DNA of 16,899 nt. Source: Candidatus Aenigmatarchaeota archaeon (GTDB lineage Archaea > Aenigmatarchaeota > Aenigmatarchaeia > QMZP01 > QMZT01). Made by a program: the position numbers and the translations under genes. The stretch is taken from assembly GCA_023128965.1 (NCBI GenBank), contig JAGMCY010000012.1, positions 1 through 16,899 on the forward strand, given 5' to 3'. The notes below the pieces were generated by a model. That model was given only the letters and a program-made list of their open reading frames with translations, searched no databases and was not told where the DNA came from. Positions 5,861 to 12,525 of the stretch are shown one piece after another. Positions within the stretch are counted from its first letter, which is position 1. The number at the start of each line of letters is the position of its first letter.

Positions 5861-7176
5861 AAGATGTTGTGATGAAGAAGACTAAGAAGTTCGACAGGCT
5901 TTTCAGAATTGGAAAGGGAGGGAGCATAGACCAGAAACCCCTTATCTTCGGGGATTTGATAATGTTCGGTTCAGTAGATAATTTTCTTTATGCTGTGGAC
6001 AAGAGAACTGGAATAGAAAGATGGAGGATGAAGGCCAATGGAATTTTCATGGAATCTTCTCCTGTTACCGATGGTAAAACGATATTCATAGGAAATTATG
6101 ATTACAATCTGTATGCAATAAACCCTCATGACGGAAGCGTTATCTGGAAATTCAAGACAGGCGGTGAGATACTCGGCTGCGCGACGTTAAGTGGAGACAG
6201 GGTTTACATCGGCTCAAAGGATGGTTATCTTTATTGCGTGGACAAGAATACTGGGAAAGAAATCTGGCGGTTCAAAACAGGCGACTGGATAGTTGCGACA
6301 TCTCTTGTTCATGAAAGAAGGGTTTTCATAGCTTCTTTTGATTCGAATTTTTACTGCATTGATGAAGAGACTGGAAAAGAAATATGGAGATTCCAGACAG
6401 GAGATGAAATTTACGACGTTTATCCTGGAAAGGCATGGAAAGGAAGGGTTTTTGTCCCGTCTTTCGATAATTATATTTACTGCCTGAATGCACAAACTGG
6501 TAAGGAGATATGGAGGTTTAAAACAGGCAAATACGGAAGTGCTGCAGGACCTGTTATACACAAAAATGTCCTTTACATGCATTCAAGAGACGGGATACTC
6601 TACGCAGTTGACGAAAACGGCAAGGAAATGTGGAGGTTTAAAACCGGTGGTCTTGTTGCGTTGCCAACAATTCATGACAACCTTATTTATGTAGGTTCAG
6701 AAGACAACAATCTTTATTGCTTGACAATGGAAGGAAAAGAGGTGTGGAGATTCAGGGCAGACGGTGATGTTTTCTGGAAACCTGTCATAAAAGACGGAGT
6801 GATTTATTTCACTTCCTGGGACTGTCATTTGTATGCAGTTGACATCACGACAAGGAAGGAATTATGGAGATTCGCAACCAGTAACACTGCCCAGGCAGAA
6901 TGGCCTCCTTCTACTGATGCATGGGAGGCTGAAGTGAAGAAGGAAACACATATAGAGGACGCGATAACAGAGGAAAAATATAAATCTAAAAAGAAAGGGG
7001 AAACCGTGTCGCTATCGGACTACCAAATCACCACTGAATACTCGAGCGAATCAGAGTATAAACAAAAATCAGACTACGACACGAGTTTTGTAATATTTGA
7101 AAATATCATGGAGGTTGAAAGAATATGGACTTCGGGTTCGGAACATTTGAGTCCGGATTCTCGGATTTCGATGTAG
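5809..7176 (+). CDS. PQQ-like beta-propeller protein, paralogue 4 of 5
   Basis: The 455-aa protein starts MDIGFESFESKDFDVELED and has eight PQQ-like blades with W-motifs ERWRMKANGIF, VIWKFKTGGEI, EIWRFKTGDWI, EIWRFQTGDEI, EIWRFKTGKYG, EMWRFKTGGLV, EVWRFRADGDV and ELWRFATSN. The last blade keeps SWDCHLYAVD. The tail has four hexapeptides at 403-426 (SDYQIT, TEYSSE, SEYKQK, SDYDTS) and FVIFE. Part of the tail-coding DNA (6958-6997) is identical over 40 nt to gene 1 (3004-3043), although gene 1 lies three copies upstream; this looks like sequence exchange. It overlaps gene 5 by 52 nt in the -1 frame. It is probably cytoplasmic, with function unknown. Confidence 0.88.
   Translation: MDIGFESFESKDFDVELEDVVMKKTKKFDRLFRIGKGGSIDQKPLIFGDLIMFGSVDNFLYAVDKRTGIERWRMKANGIFMESSPVTDGKTIFIGNYDYNLYAINPHDGSVIWKFKTGGEILGCATLSGDRVYIGSKDGYLYCVDKNTGKEIWRFKTGDWIVATSLVHERRVFIASFDSNFYCIDEETGKEIWRFQTGDEIYDVYPGKAWKGRVFVPSFDNYIYCLNAQTGKEIWRFKTGKYGSAAGPVIHKNVLYMHSRDGILYAVDENGKEMWRFKTGGLVALPTIHDNLIYVGSEDNNLYCLTMEGKEVWRFRADGDVFWKPVIKDGVIYFTSWDCHLYAVDITTRKELWRFATSNTAQAEWPPSTDAWEAEVKKETHIEDAITEEKYKSKKKGETVSLSDYQITTEYSSESEYKQKSDYDTSFVIFENIMEVERIWTSGSEHLSPDSRISM
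7110..7115 (+). promoter_or_regulatory. Ribosome binding site of propeller gene 5, inside gene 4
   Basis: GGAGGT lies 9 nt before the ATG at 7125 and is read in gene 4 as the EV of IMEVERIW. Confidence 0.65.
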
Positions 7177-8495
7177 ACATTGAAGAGGTAAAGGTAAAGA
7201 GAGTCAAGAGATTCGAAAGACTGTGGGAAATTGGGACAGGAGGAAGTATTTGCTACACAAAAATCCATGAAGGAGTCGCTTATTTCGGGGCAGCTGACAA
7301 GTATTTTTACGCAGTTGATTTGGAAACAGGAAAGGAGAAATGGAGATTCGTCACAGGAGGAATTATAATGGGGCGAGCGGAGATTGTGGGCGATAGAGTA
7401 TTTTTCTCTTGTTTTGACCAGAACTGCTATGCATTGGATAGAAAAACAGGAAAGGAAATCTGGAGGTTTCGAGCGAATGCTGAAATGTTCGACGGGCCTA
7501 TTTATGGGAATGGTATTTTGGTTGTCGGAACAAAGGAAGGATACGTGCATGCCATAAATGCTAAAACAGGAAAGGAAGTATGGACATTCAAGACAGGGGA
7601 TGACATTCTTTCAGCGGCGACGATTTACAAGGATAGGGTATTCATAGGTTCTGCTGACTCTAACTTTTACTGTCTGGACTTTTCAACCGGGAAGGAGATT
7701 TGGCGTTTCAGAACAGGGGATTTAATACACAACGATACACCCTGTCCGATATTAGGGAATATGATTTTCTTTGGTTCATTCGACTGCAACACCTACTGTC
7801 TCGACCACAGGACAGGAAAGGAAATCTGGAGGTTCAGGACTGGAAAATATGGCATATCAGAGCCACCTCTTCTATATAAGGGAGTTCTGTATCAGGGAAC
7901 ACGTGACGGAATACTATTCGCTATTTCACTTGAAGGCAAAGAAATCTGGAGGTTCAGAACAGGCAGCCTTATCACACAGCCCTTGCCTGTTGGTGACAAG
8001 CTTTATTTCGGCTCTGAAGACGGTTACTTCAGATGCATCGATTTGGATGGGAAGGAAATCTGGAGGTTCAGTATAGAAGGGCAAATGTGGGACATAGCAT
8101 CTCATTACAAGGGTAAGATTTTATTCGGAACGTGGGCCTGCCACGTGTACGCACTTGATGCTTTGACAGGCAAAGAGATATGGAGGTTCACAACAAGCAA
8201 CAACACACCATCATCCGTCATGCCCCCCTACTCCAGCTTCAAGGCCGAAATAAAGAAGTCAACACACATGGATGAAAGTGTTAAGGAAGGTAAGTACAAT
8301 AAGAAAAAGGAAGAAACAGTCTCGCTATCCGACTATCACGTAGAGAGCGAGTATTCGAGCGAAAGCGAGTACAAGCAGAAATCGGACTATGATGTTAATT
8401 TCGTTATCTTCGAGGACTTGTTCAACCCCATGTTAACAGCTTCCCTATTTTTAAATAATTCCTCCAATTTAGTTCTATGGATCGCGAACGAATGA
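7125..8495 (+). CDS. PQQ-like beta-propeller protein, paralogue 5 of 5
   Basis: The 456-aa protein starts MDFGFGTFESGFSDFDVDIEE, two or so residues longer in the acidic segment than the others. It has eight PQQ-like blades ending EIWRFTTSN, with GKYG at the shared place. The last blade has TWACHVYALD, where the usual Asp before Cys is Ala. The tail has four hexapeptides at 402-425 (SDYHVE, SEYSSE, SEYKQK, SDYDVN) and FVIFE. After that it loses the MEVERIW segment found in the other four and ends in an unrelated 25-residue hydrophobic stretch that reads through the nadC promoter and overlaps nadC by 19 nt. That loss fits its place as the last gene, with no sixth copy to start. Confidence 0.88.
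   Translation: MDFGFGTFESGFSDFDVDIEEVKVKRVKRFERLWEIGTGGSICYTKIHEGVAYFGAADKYFYAVDLETGKEKWRFVTGGIIMGRAEIVGDRVFFSCFDQNCYALDRKTGKEIWRFRANAEMFDGPIYGNGILVVGTKEGYVHAINAKTGKEVWTFKTGDDILSAATIYKDRVFIGSADSNFYCLDFSTGKEIWRFRTGDLIHNDTPCPILGNMIFFGSFDCNTYCLDHRTGKEIWRFRTGKYGISEPPLLYKGVLYQGTRDGILFAISLEGKEIWRFRTGSLITQPLPVGDKLYFGSEDGYFRCIDLDGKEIWRFSIEGQMWDIASHYKGKILFGTWACHVYALDALTGKEIWRFTTSNNTPSSVMPPYSSFKAEIKKSTHMDESVKEGKYNKKKEETVSLSDYHVESEYSSESEYKQKSDYDVNFVIFEDLFNPMLTASLFLNNSSNLVLWIANE
8448..8460 (+). promoter_or_regulatory. TATA-like box of nadC inside the end of propeller gene 5
   Basis: CTATTTTTAAATAATT is centred about 24 nt before the ATG at 8477, and no purine-rich ribosome binding site follows. This fits a leaderless nadC transcript that starts independently of the propeller array. 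Confidence 0.5.
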
Positions 8496-9430
8496 TAAAG
8501 CTCGCTTACGACCGCTCTTTTTTTCTCAGGACGAGGAATCCAGAATATCTCAAAGGCGTGAGGAGATTCTTCCAGAACCTCCTCGGGGAGGACCTCGGAG
8601 ACGGGGACATCACTACAAACGAAATCCTGAAGGATGAAAAAACAAAAGCAAGAATAATCTCGAATGAGTCGGGCGTGCTCGCGGGCGGGGAGGAGTTCCG
8701 ATGGCTCTACAGGGAGAACGATATTTCGGTGAAGCCCTTGAAAAAAGACGGGGAGTTTTTCGAAAGGAATGAAACGCTTTTCGAAATCGAAGGGCCGAAA
8801 AAGCGAATATTCTACCTCGAGAGGACGGGCCTGAACATTCTCCAGCGTATGAGCGGGGTTGCGACCGAGACGAGAGAGATAGTTGAGAAGGTAAGGAAAG
8901 CTGGTTATGAACTAGCGATTACAGGGACGAGGAAAACCCCCTGGGGCTACCTTGACAAGAAAGCGGTAACCGTGGGTTCTGGATTATCGCACAGGCTCGG
9001 TCTGTGGGAATCTTTTCTCGTCAAGGACAACCATCTGGATTCCCTTGCTAGGCAAGACGTTCGAAACCCTATAGATTTCTCCCTCGAAAGAGCATGGGAA
9101 TCTCGAAAGAAAACCGTGTTCATTGAGATAGAGGTCAAAAACGCAAAGGAAGCGATGGAGGCAGCGGGGAAGTTCAGGGAATTGCAGACGAAATCGAAAG
9201 AAAAGAAGCCGTGCATAATAATGCTGGACAACGTGAGGCCGGAGGATATCAAGAAAATAATCCATTCGCTCAAGGAGAACGGTCTGTACGACCATGTCCT
9301 TCTGGAAGCATCCGGTGGCGTCACGAAGGAAAACATCCTTGAATACGCAAAAGCGGGCGTGGACATCTGTTCTCTCGGGTATCTAACCCACTCAACAAAA
9401 TCAATTGACATCAGTCAGAAAATGTTCTGA
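8477..9430 (+). CDS. nadC: Nicotinate-nucleotide pyrophosphorylase (quinolinate phosphoribosyltransferase)
   Basis: NadC converts quinolinate and PRPP to nicotinate mononucleotide with loss of CO2, in de novo NAD synthesis in the cytoplasm. The 317-aa protein shows the family order. The N-terminal domain has EDLGDGDITTN and SGVLAGGEE. It is followed by LQRMSGVATETREIV, the phosphoribosyl-binding core GTRKTPWGYLDKKAV, the HRLGL and VKDNHLD segments, EIEVKNAKEAMEA, IIMLDNVRPEDI and LLEASGGVTKENI. TRKTPWG replaces the common TRKTTPG seen in bacteria. The N-terminus is slightly extended; an internal ATG at 8492 is a possible alternative start, but the TATA position favours 8477. No nadA or nadB is in the window. 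Its 3' end lies 6 nt from the convergent gene. Confidence 0.94.
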   Translation: MDRERMIKLAYDRSFFLRTRNPEYLKGVRRFFQNLLGEDLGDGDITTNEILKDEKTKARIISNESGVLAGGEEFRWLYRENDISVKPLKKDGEFFERNETLFEIEGPKKRIFYLERTGLNILQRMSGVATETREIVEKVRKAGYELAITGTRKTPWGYLDKKAVTVGSGLSHRLGLWESFLVKDNHLDSLARQDVRNPIDFSLERAWESRKKTVFIEIEVKNAKEAMEAAGKFRELQTKSKEKKPCIIMLDNVRPEDIKKIIHSLKENGLYDHVLLEASGGVTKENILEYAKAGVDICSLGYLTHSTKSIDISQKMF

Positions 9431-9436
9431 ATTTTT

Positions 9437-9985
9437 CTAATTCTGAAAATGATCACTATTTATTATACGAAAACTTTCAATATTATCTTTAACAGGCAAA
9501 TAGAAGGGAGAATCCTTAATGCTAATTTCATCTAATGGTATATATGGTAAGGAATGAGAATAATAAAGTTCTAACTTCTCAAGTAGACCCTTAATCTTTT
9601 CTTTTAAATTCGAACTTTCTTCACTAATTTCCATAGAGGTTTTACAACAAGGAGGGATTTCCCCTAATTCATCTAGAATTCTCATAAATTTACTGAGGTA
9701 CTCTTGTTCTTTATCATCTATACGATCTATGCCCTTCTGTTCAATTCTATTTATACTTCTTTTTTTAATCTCTATATAACTCTTTATATTTTTTGGACTA
9801 AGACGCGAAACCTTGCATTTATAACCTTGTTGCGTGAATTGGTAATAAACTTCGTATGCCTTCCCTTCAACGCTTGGGGAATCTCCAGGATACATATCTC
9901 CCCATATGTATTTTCCTCTAGGCGATTTTACTAACACCTTAACGGCACTCCAATCTGATTCGCTGAACCATGTTTCTAACGCCAT
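9437..9985 (-). CDS. Hypothetical protein, unrecognised, AT-rich
   Basis: This 182-aa protein is not one I recognise. It opens MALETWFSESDWSAVKVLV, followed by a segment rich in aromatics and glycine (KYIWGDMYPGD, YEVYYQF) that could be a small beta-rich domain. The middle is lysine- and isoleucine-rich and probably helical (about 70-105), then comes a Cys pair in GEIPPCCKT. The C-terminal part is acidic and helical (about 120-145), ending in an aromatic and proline-containing stretch. No signal peptide or membrane segment is seen. It is clearly AT-richer than nadC and enolase, which may mean later acquisition. A TATA-like GTATAAAT at 10012-10019 lies about 28 nt before the ATG, supporting real, leaderless expression. 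It is convergent with nadC. Confidence 0.7.
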   Translation of the reverse strand: MALETWFSESDWSAVKVLVKSPRGKYIWGDMYPGDSPSVEGKAYEVYYQFTQQGYKCKVSRLSPKNIKSYIEIKKRSINRIEQKGIDRIDDKEQEYLSKFMRILDELGEIPPCCKTSMEISEESSNLKEKIKGLLEKLELYYSHSLPYIPLDEISIKDSPFYLPVKDNIESFRIINSDHFQN

Positions 9986-10011
9986 CCAAACACCAAAAAA
10001 CCCAGAACCAG

Positions 10012-10019
10012 ATTTATAC
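10012..10019 (-). promoter_or_regulatory. TATA-like box of the hypothetical gene
   Basis: The minus strand reads GTATAAAT about 28 nt before the ATG at 9985. A second AT-rich element, CTTTAAAAAG, lies further upstream at about 10031-10040. Confidence 0.45.
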
Positions 10020-10040
10020 TAGAAAAAGGCTTTTTAAAGG

Positions 10041-10068
10041 TTTCGGTGGGGGTGTTTTTTCACCGAAA
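10041..10068. terminator. 8-bp inverted repeat downstream of enolase
   Basis: TTTCGGTG at 10041-10048 and CACCGAAA at 10061-10068 are perfect complements separated by 12 nt. The stem starts 16 nt beyond the enolase stop, and the loop reads as a run of A on the transcript strand rather than T. It could be a 3' end stabiliser or processing signal for the enolase mRNA; a classic T-run terminator is not present on that strand. Confidence 0.4.
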
Positions 10069-10084
10069 AGTGTCGAAAAACCAA

Positions 10085-11260
10085 TCAAGGCAGCGACGCC
10101 ATCTGCTTTTCATGTATGTCGTGCCAGATTTCTATCAGCCTGTTGTGTTTCGGGATGTCAGGCCCCAGATTCCCGATCTTTATCATCGGGGCGCCCCAGG
10201 CTAAGGCGAGGTCTGACAGCCAGTCGTCCTCCGTCTCTCCTGATCTGTGGGAAACGACCGGGACCATCCCGACCTTCTTCATCGCACGTATCACCTTGCT
10301 CACCTGGAAGAGCGTGCCGAACTGGTTGGGCTTTATTATAGCGGAGTTGGTAGATTTCGAAAGGATCCCCCTCGCAACCCTTTCCGTGTTCGTGCAGTAG
10401 AGGTCATCGCCCACGATCAGCCTTCCGTGCAGCCTCCTGTTCAGTTCCGCAAAGCCCTCGAAATCCTCCTCGTGCAAGGGGTCTTCAAGGAAGTAAAGAT
10501 CGTAAACATTCGCTACGTGTTCCACCGCGTCTATCTGCTTTTCAGGCGTCAATTCCTTCTTCAATCCCTTGTAAACGTAGGTCTTCCCGTTCCAGAACGA
10601 AGAGGCCGCGAAGTCGATCCCGAGCTTCACGTTGAAATCCTCGGCTATCGCTGAGAGGAAATCCAGCGTTTTCAGGTCATCAAGGCTTGAACTCCAGGCG
10701 TTCTCTATGTTCCTTCCGAGCAGCAATTTTCTCTTCTTCAGTTCCTCCCCCACGATATTCCATACCTCGTAATTTATGCTCGTTGCCTCTATGGGGTTTT
10801 TCGCCTTGTGGGGGAGTATGAGGAATTCCTGCCATGCCGTTTTCCCCCCGTGCTCCCCTCCTCCTATCACGTTCCCCAGGGGGAACGGGAATCGATACGT
10901 TGTTTTCGCCCCTCGCAATCTCCACAGCTCGTTGTTGGTAGAGGCCTTCGCAATCGCCAGCGAGATCCCCAGTGCCAGGCTTATACCTATGTTCCTGTAA
11001 TCCTTCGATGGGTCGATCTGCTCGATAATCTCGTCCGCAGTTATCCAGTCACTCTCGTCCAAACCTATTATGTTCCCCCTAACCTTTGGGAAAATTTCTA
11101 TGACATTTTTCATGGGTATGTCCTTCGCCTCGTTTTTCCCCTTCGAGGTTCCCGAAGGGATAGAGGCAGTGTAGAACCCGCTGCCTGTCTGGATCTTCAC
11201 CCTGAGCGCGTGCTTGCCTTTCGAGTTGTAAACAGAATAAACCCTCAAATCTTTAATCAT
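10085..11260 (-). CDS. eno: Enolase (phosphopyruvate hydratase), divergent
   Basis: Enolase interconverts 2-phosphoglycerate and phosphoenolpyruvate. The 391-aa protein, a little shorter than the usual 410-430, keeps most active-site elements. These are the substrate loop PSGTSKGKNEA, the GGGEHGG loop histidine, WQEFLILP, metal ligands in GIDFAASSFW, FLEDPLHEED and VGDDLYCTN, the catalytic lysine in IIKPNQFGTL, SHRSGETEDDWLSDLAL, and the lysine in IKIGNL. The catalytic loop normally written GDEGGFAP is changed to GRNIENAWSS; the Glu of IEN may stand in for the acid-base Glu. The gene follows rpoK, as in many archaea. A TATA-like TTTTTATA (about 11280-11287) lies 20-27 nt before the ATG, suggesting separate leaderless expression. 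Confidence 0.9.
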   Translation of the reverse strand: MIKDLRVYSVYNSKGKHALRVKIQTGSGFYTASIPSGTSKGKNEAKDIPMKNVIEIFPKVRGNIIGLDESDWITADEIIEQIDPSKDYRNIGISLALGISLAIAKASTNNELWRLRGAKTTYRFPFPLGNVIGGGEHGGKTAWQEFLILPHKAKNPIEATSINYEVWNIVGEELKKRKLLLGRNIENAWSSSLDDLKTLDFLSAIAEDFNVKLGIDFAASSFWNGKTYVYKGLKKELTPEKQIDAVEHVANVYDLYFLEDPLHEEDFEGFAELNRRLHGRLIVGDDLYCTNTERVARGILSKSTNSAIIKPNQFGTLFQVSKVIRAMKKVGMVPVVSHRSGETEDDWLSDLALAWGAPMIKIGNLGPDIPKHNRLIEIWHDIHEKQMASLP

Positions 11261-11291
11261 AATAATTCTTTATCAGAAGTATAAAAATAGT

Positions 11292-11471
11292 TTACGTCGG
11301 GATTCTCTTTATCTCTATTGGGATGACACCTGATCCCCATTCGACTTTTGCGATCTCCTGGGGGTCGCTCATCTCCTTCTCGAGCTTGATCAGGACCGGG
11401 GCTCCCTGGGCGATTTGAAGCGCTCTCGCAGATATAATCCTCGCCTTTTCGTATCTCGTGTATTTCCTCAT
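11292..11471 (-). CDS. rpoK: RNA polymerase subunit K (Rpb6/omega homologue)
   Basis: This small assembly subunit clamps the largest RNA polymerase subunit, like Rpb6 and omega. The 59-aa product starts MRKYTRYEKARIISARALQIAQGAP and continues with VLIK, the acidic linker and VIPIEIKR, all typical of archaeal RpoK, at full length. I chose the ATG at 11471 because GGTGAT, a match to the 16S 3' end, lies 4 nt before it. A GTG at 11480, overlapping the stop of the upstream gene, would add three residues and is an alternative. It is probably co-transcribed with the PAC2 gene, whose stop codon lies inside its ribosome binding site. Neighbouring enolase is a common archaeal arrangement. Confidence 0.94.
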   Translation of the reverse strand: MRKYTRYEKARIISARALQIAQGAPVLIKLEKEMSDPQEIAKVEWGSGVIPIEIKRIPT

Positions 11472-11476
11472 TCGAA

Positions 11477-12274
11477 TCACCCTATATACCTCGTCTGTTC
11501 CTCGCCCTTCTCCCCCTTCTCTTCCGTCCCTTTCGTTATCTCCATGAGCGCGCGCTTCTGCAAGGTTTCGACCTTCTTTATGAAATATTCCATCTCTTTC
11601 ACTTTCTTGTCTAGTTTCTTCATGTCTATCTTTATGCTGAGTATTTTCGTTAGGATATCCAAAACGTTCTCAGCGGCCTTCGGGTCCGTTACGATGGGAA
11701 AGCCCGTTGTTTGCCCTAGCAGGCAGATCCCATCCTTGTCCCTCTGCTTCCACAGGCCGAGCAGCAAACCCACCGCTCCCACGATGTAGCCGACCTTCTC
11801 ACCGGCCTCGAAGTCTATCTTGTACTTCTTGTATTTCTTAAGGATATTATCGTCCGTCACGGCCCCTATAACCTTCTTTTTGCTTTCCATTTCTCCTGTT
11901 GCCAGTCCCCCAATCGTTATGATCTCCTTCACGCCTATCTTTTCCACGAAATCCAGAATCTTCTCCGCAACCTCGTAATGACCTTGTGGCGAAAGCGACT
12001 GGCAATCACCCACGAGCAGAACGAGGTCTCTCTGACCCTTTTTCTTCGCCTTCACGTAATAGAACTCGTTCTTGAGCAGATGTATCCTGTAATTCTTGTG
12101 CAGCATGACAAAGGGGAAGAACCATTTCGAGTAGAGGTCGGCGAATTTCTTCGCTTTCATTTCCTCAACCAGGTAACCCGCCGCGACCCTTCCTATATTT
12201 CCTACCCCGGGCAAACCTTCAATCATAATCGCATTCTTCAGTTTCGGCTTACTGAAGACCTTTATGACCGTCAT
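11477..12274 (-). CDS. PAC2-family proteasome assembly chaperone (PbaB-like)
   Basis: The 265-aa protein matches the archaeal PAC2 family, whose members help assemble or bind 20S proteasome rings. Visible family features are IMIEGLPGVGNIGRVAAGYLVEEM, the strand VLLVGDCQSLSPQGHYEVAEKILDF, the ITIGGLATGEM segment, and GAVGLLLGLWKQRDKDGICLLGQTTGF followed by DPKAAENVLDIL. The C-terminus (about 215-265) is charged, probably a coiled coil plus a flexible tail. In PbaA and PbaB a C-terminal HbYX-type tail docks on the proteasome; here the end TRYIG has an aromatic-containing tail but is not a clear HbYX. It lies divergent from tRNA-Glu and near the proteasome beta gene. Nucleotides before the ATG contain GGGGGG, a weak ribosome binding site. 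Confidence 0.88.
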   Translation of the reverse strand: MTVIKVFSKPKLKNAIMIEGLPGVGNIGRVAAGYLVEEMKAKKFADLYSKWFFPFVMLHKNYRIHLLKNEFYYVKAKKKGQRDLVLLVGDCQSLSPQGHYEVAEKILDFVEKIGVKEIITIGGLATGEMESKKKVIGAVTDDNILKKYKKYKIDFEAGEKVGYIVGAVGLLLGLWKQRDKDGICLLGQTTGFPIVTDPKAAENVLDILTKILSIKIDMKKLDKKVKEMEYFIKKVETLQKRALMEITKGTEEKGEKGEEQTRYIG

Positions 12275-12316
12275 AAAAACCCCCCGACTGCAATTAAATT
12301 ATTTGAATTACCTTTT

Positions 12317-12337
12317 ATTTATATATAATGTTTAAAA
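12317..12337. promoter_or_regulatory. AT-rich divergent promoter region between the PAC2 gene and tRNA-Glu
   Basis: TTTATATATAATG and TTTAAAA lie 17-37 nt before the tRNA-Glu 5' end. On the other strand TATATATAAATAAA lies about 40-50 nt before the PAC2 start. The 79-nt gap must serve both genes, so these elements probably overlap or are shared. Confidence 0.45.
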
Positions 12338-12376
12338 AGGTTAATAACAAATCGCCCCCGTAGTCTAGTTGGCCAA

Positions 12377-12407
12377 AGTTCCCATCGCGCCAGCGAGGTT
12401 CGGCGAA
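12377..12407 (+). other. Non-canonical tRNA intron 1 of tRNA-Glu (D-loop, 31 nt)
   Basis: The splice motif has 5' bulge AAA cut as AA|A and 3' bulge AAG cut as AA|G. The central helix is GGCC (12371-12374) against GGCG (12402-12405), three pairs plus a G-G mismatch. Inside, a G-C pair, a 2x2 mismatch, CC/GG and the hairpin TCGC-GCCA-GCGA complete the fold. Exact removal gives GGCCAAGGAT, a normal D-arm. Confidence 0.8.
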
Positions 12408-12444
12408 GGATACTGGCCTCTCGAGCCAGTGACCCGGGTTCAAA

Positions 12445-12525
12445 GCATTTTCGGGCGTGAAAAGTCCTGAACTTTTCGGCCAACCGCCTTTTGAGGCAGT
12501 TGGTTACGCCCGGAAAAGGTGGTTA
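12445..12525 (+). other. Non-canonical tRNA intron 2 of tRNA-Glu (T-loop, 81 nt)
   Basis: It lies between TTCAAA and T of the T-loop (about 59/60). The 5' bulge is AAG cut as AA|G and the 3' bulge is TAT cut as TA|T; the central helix is TTCA against TGGT (three pairs); the outer helix is the T-stem. The intron folds into a long stem (12448-12458 with 12506-12517, one bulged G) closing two hairpins: a 7-bp GAAAAGT/ACTTTTC and CCAAC/GTTGG extended by GCCT/AGGC. Confidence 0.82.

Noticed and set aside
2289..8190. CRISPR-like or other interspersed DNA repeats (GGAAATCTGGAGGTTCAG and variants)
   Set aside because: The repeats are in frame and encode the GKEIWRFR motif of the blades. Spacing follows blade length, and there are no unique spacers outside coding sequence.
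1846..8495. Annotation of the propellers as PQQ-dependent dehydrogenases or BamB
   Set aside because: No signal peptide, no dehydrogenase catalytic or haem motif and no lipoprotein signal are present. The repeats only show the generic PQQ-like blade pattern.
9970..11284. Several plus-strand open frames opposite enolase (for example 10247-10654 and 10808-11284)
   Set aside because: They lie antisense to a well-supported enolase gene, have no family match and have no initiation signals.
12445..12525. Box C/D or H/ACA guide RNA inside the T-loop intron
   Set aside because: A CTGA is present, but there is no RTGATGA box C, no C'/D' pair and no ANA tail after a pocketed hairpin.
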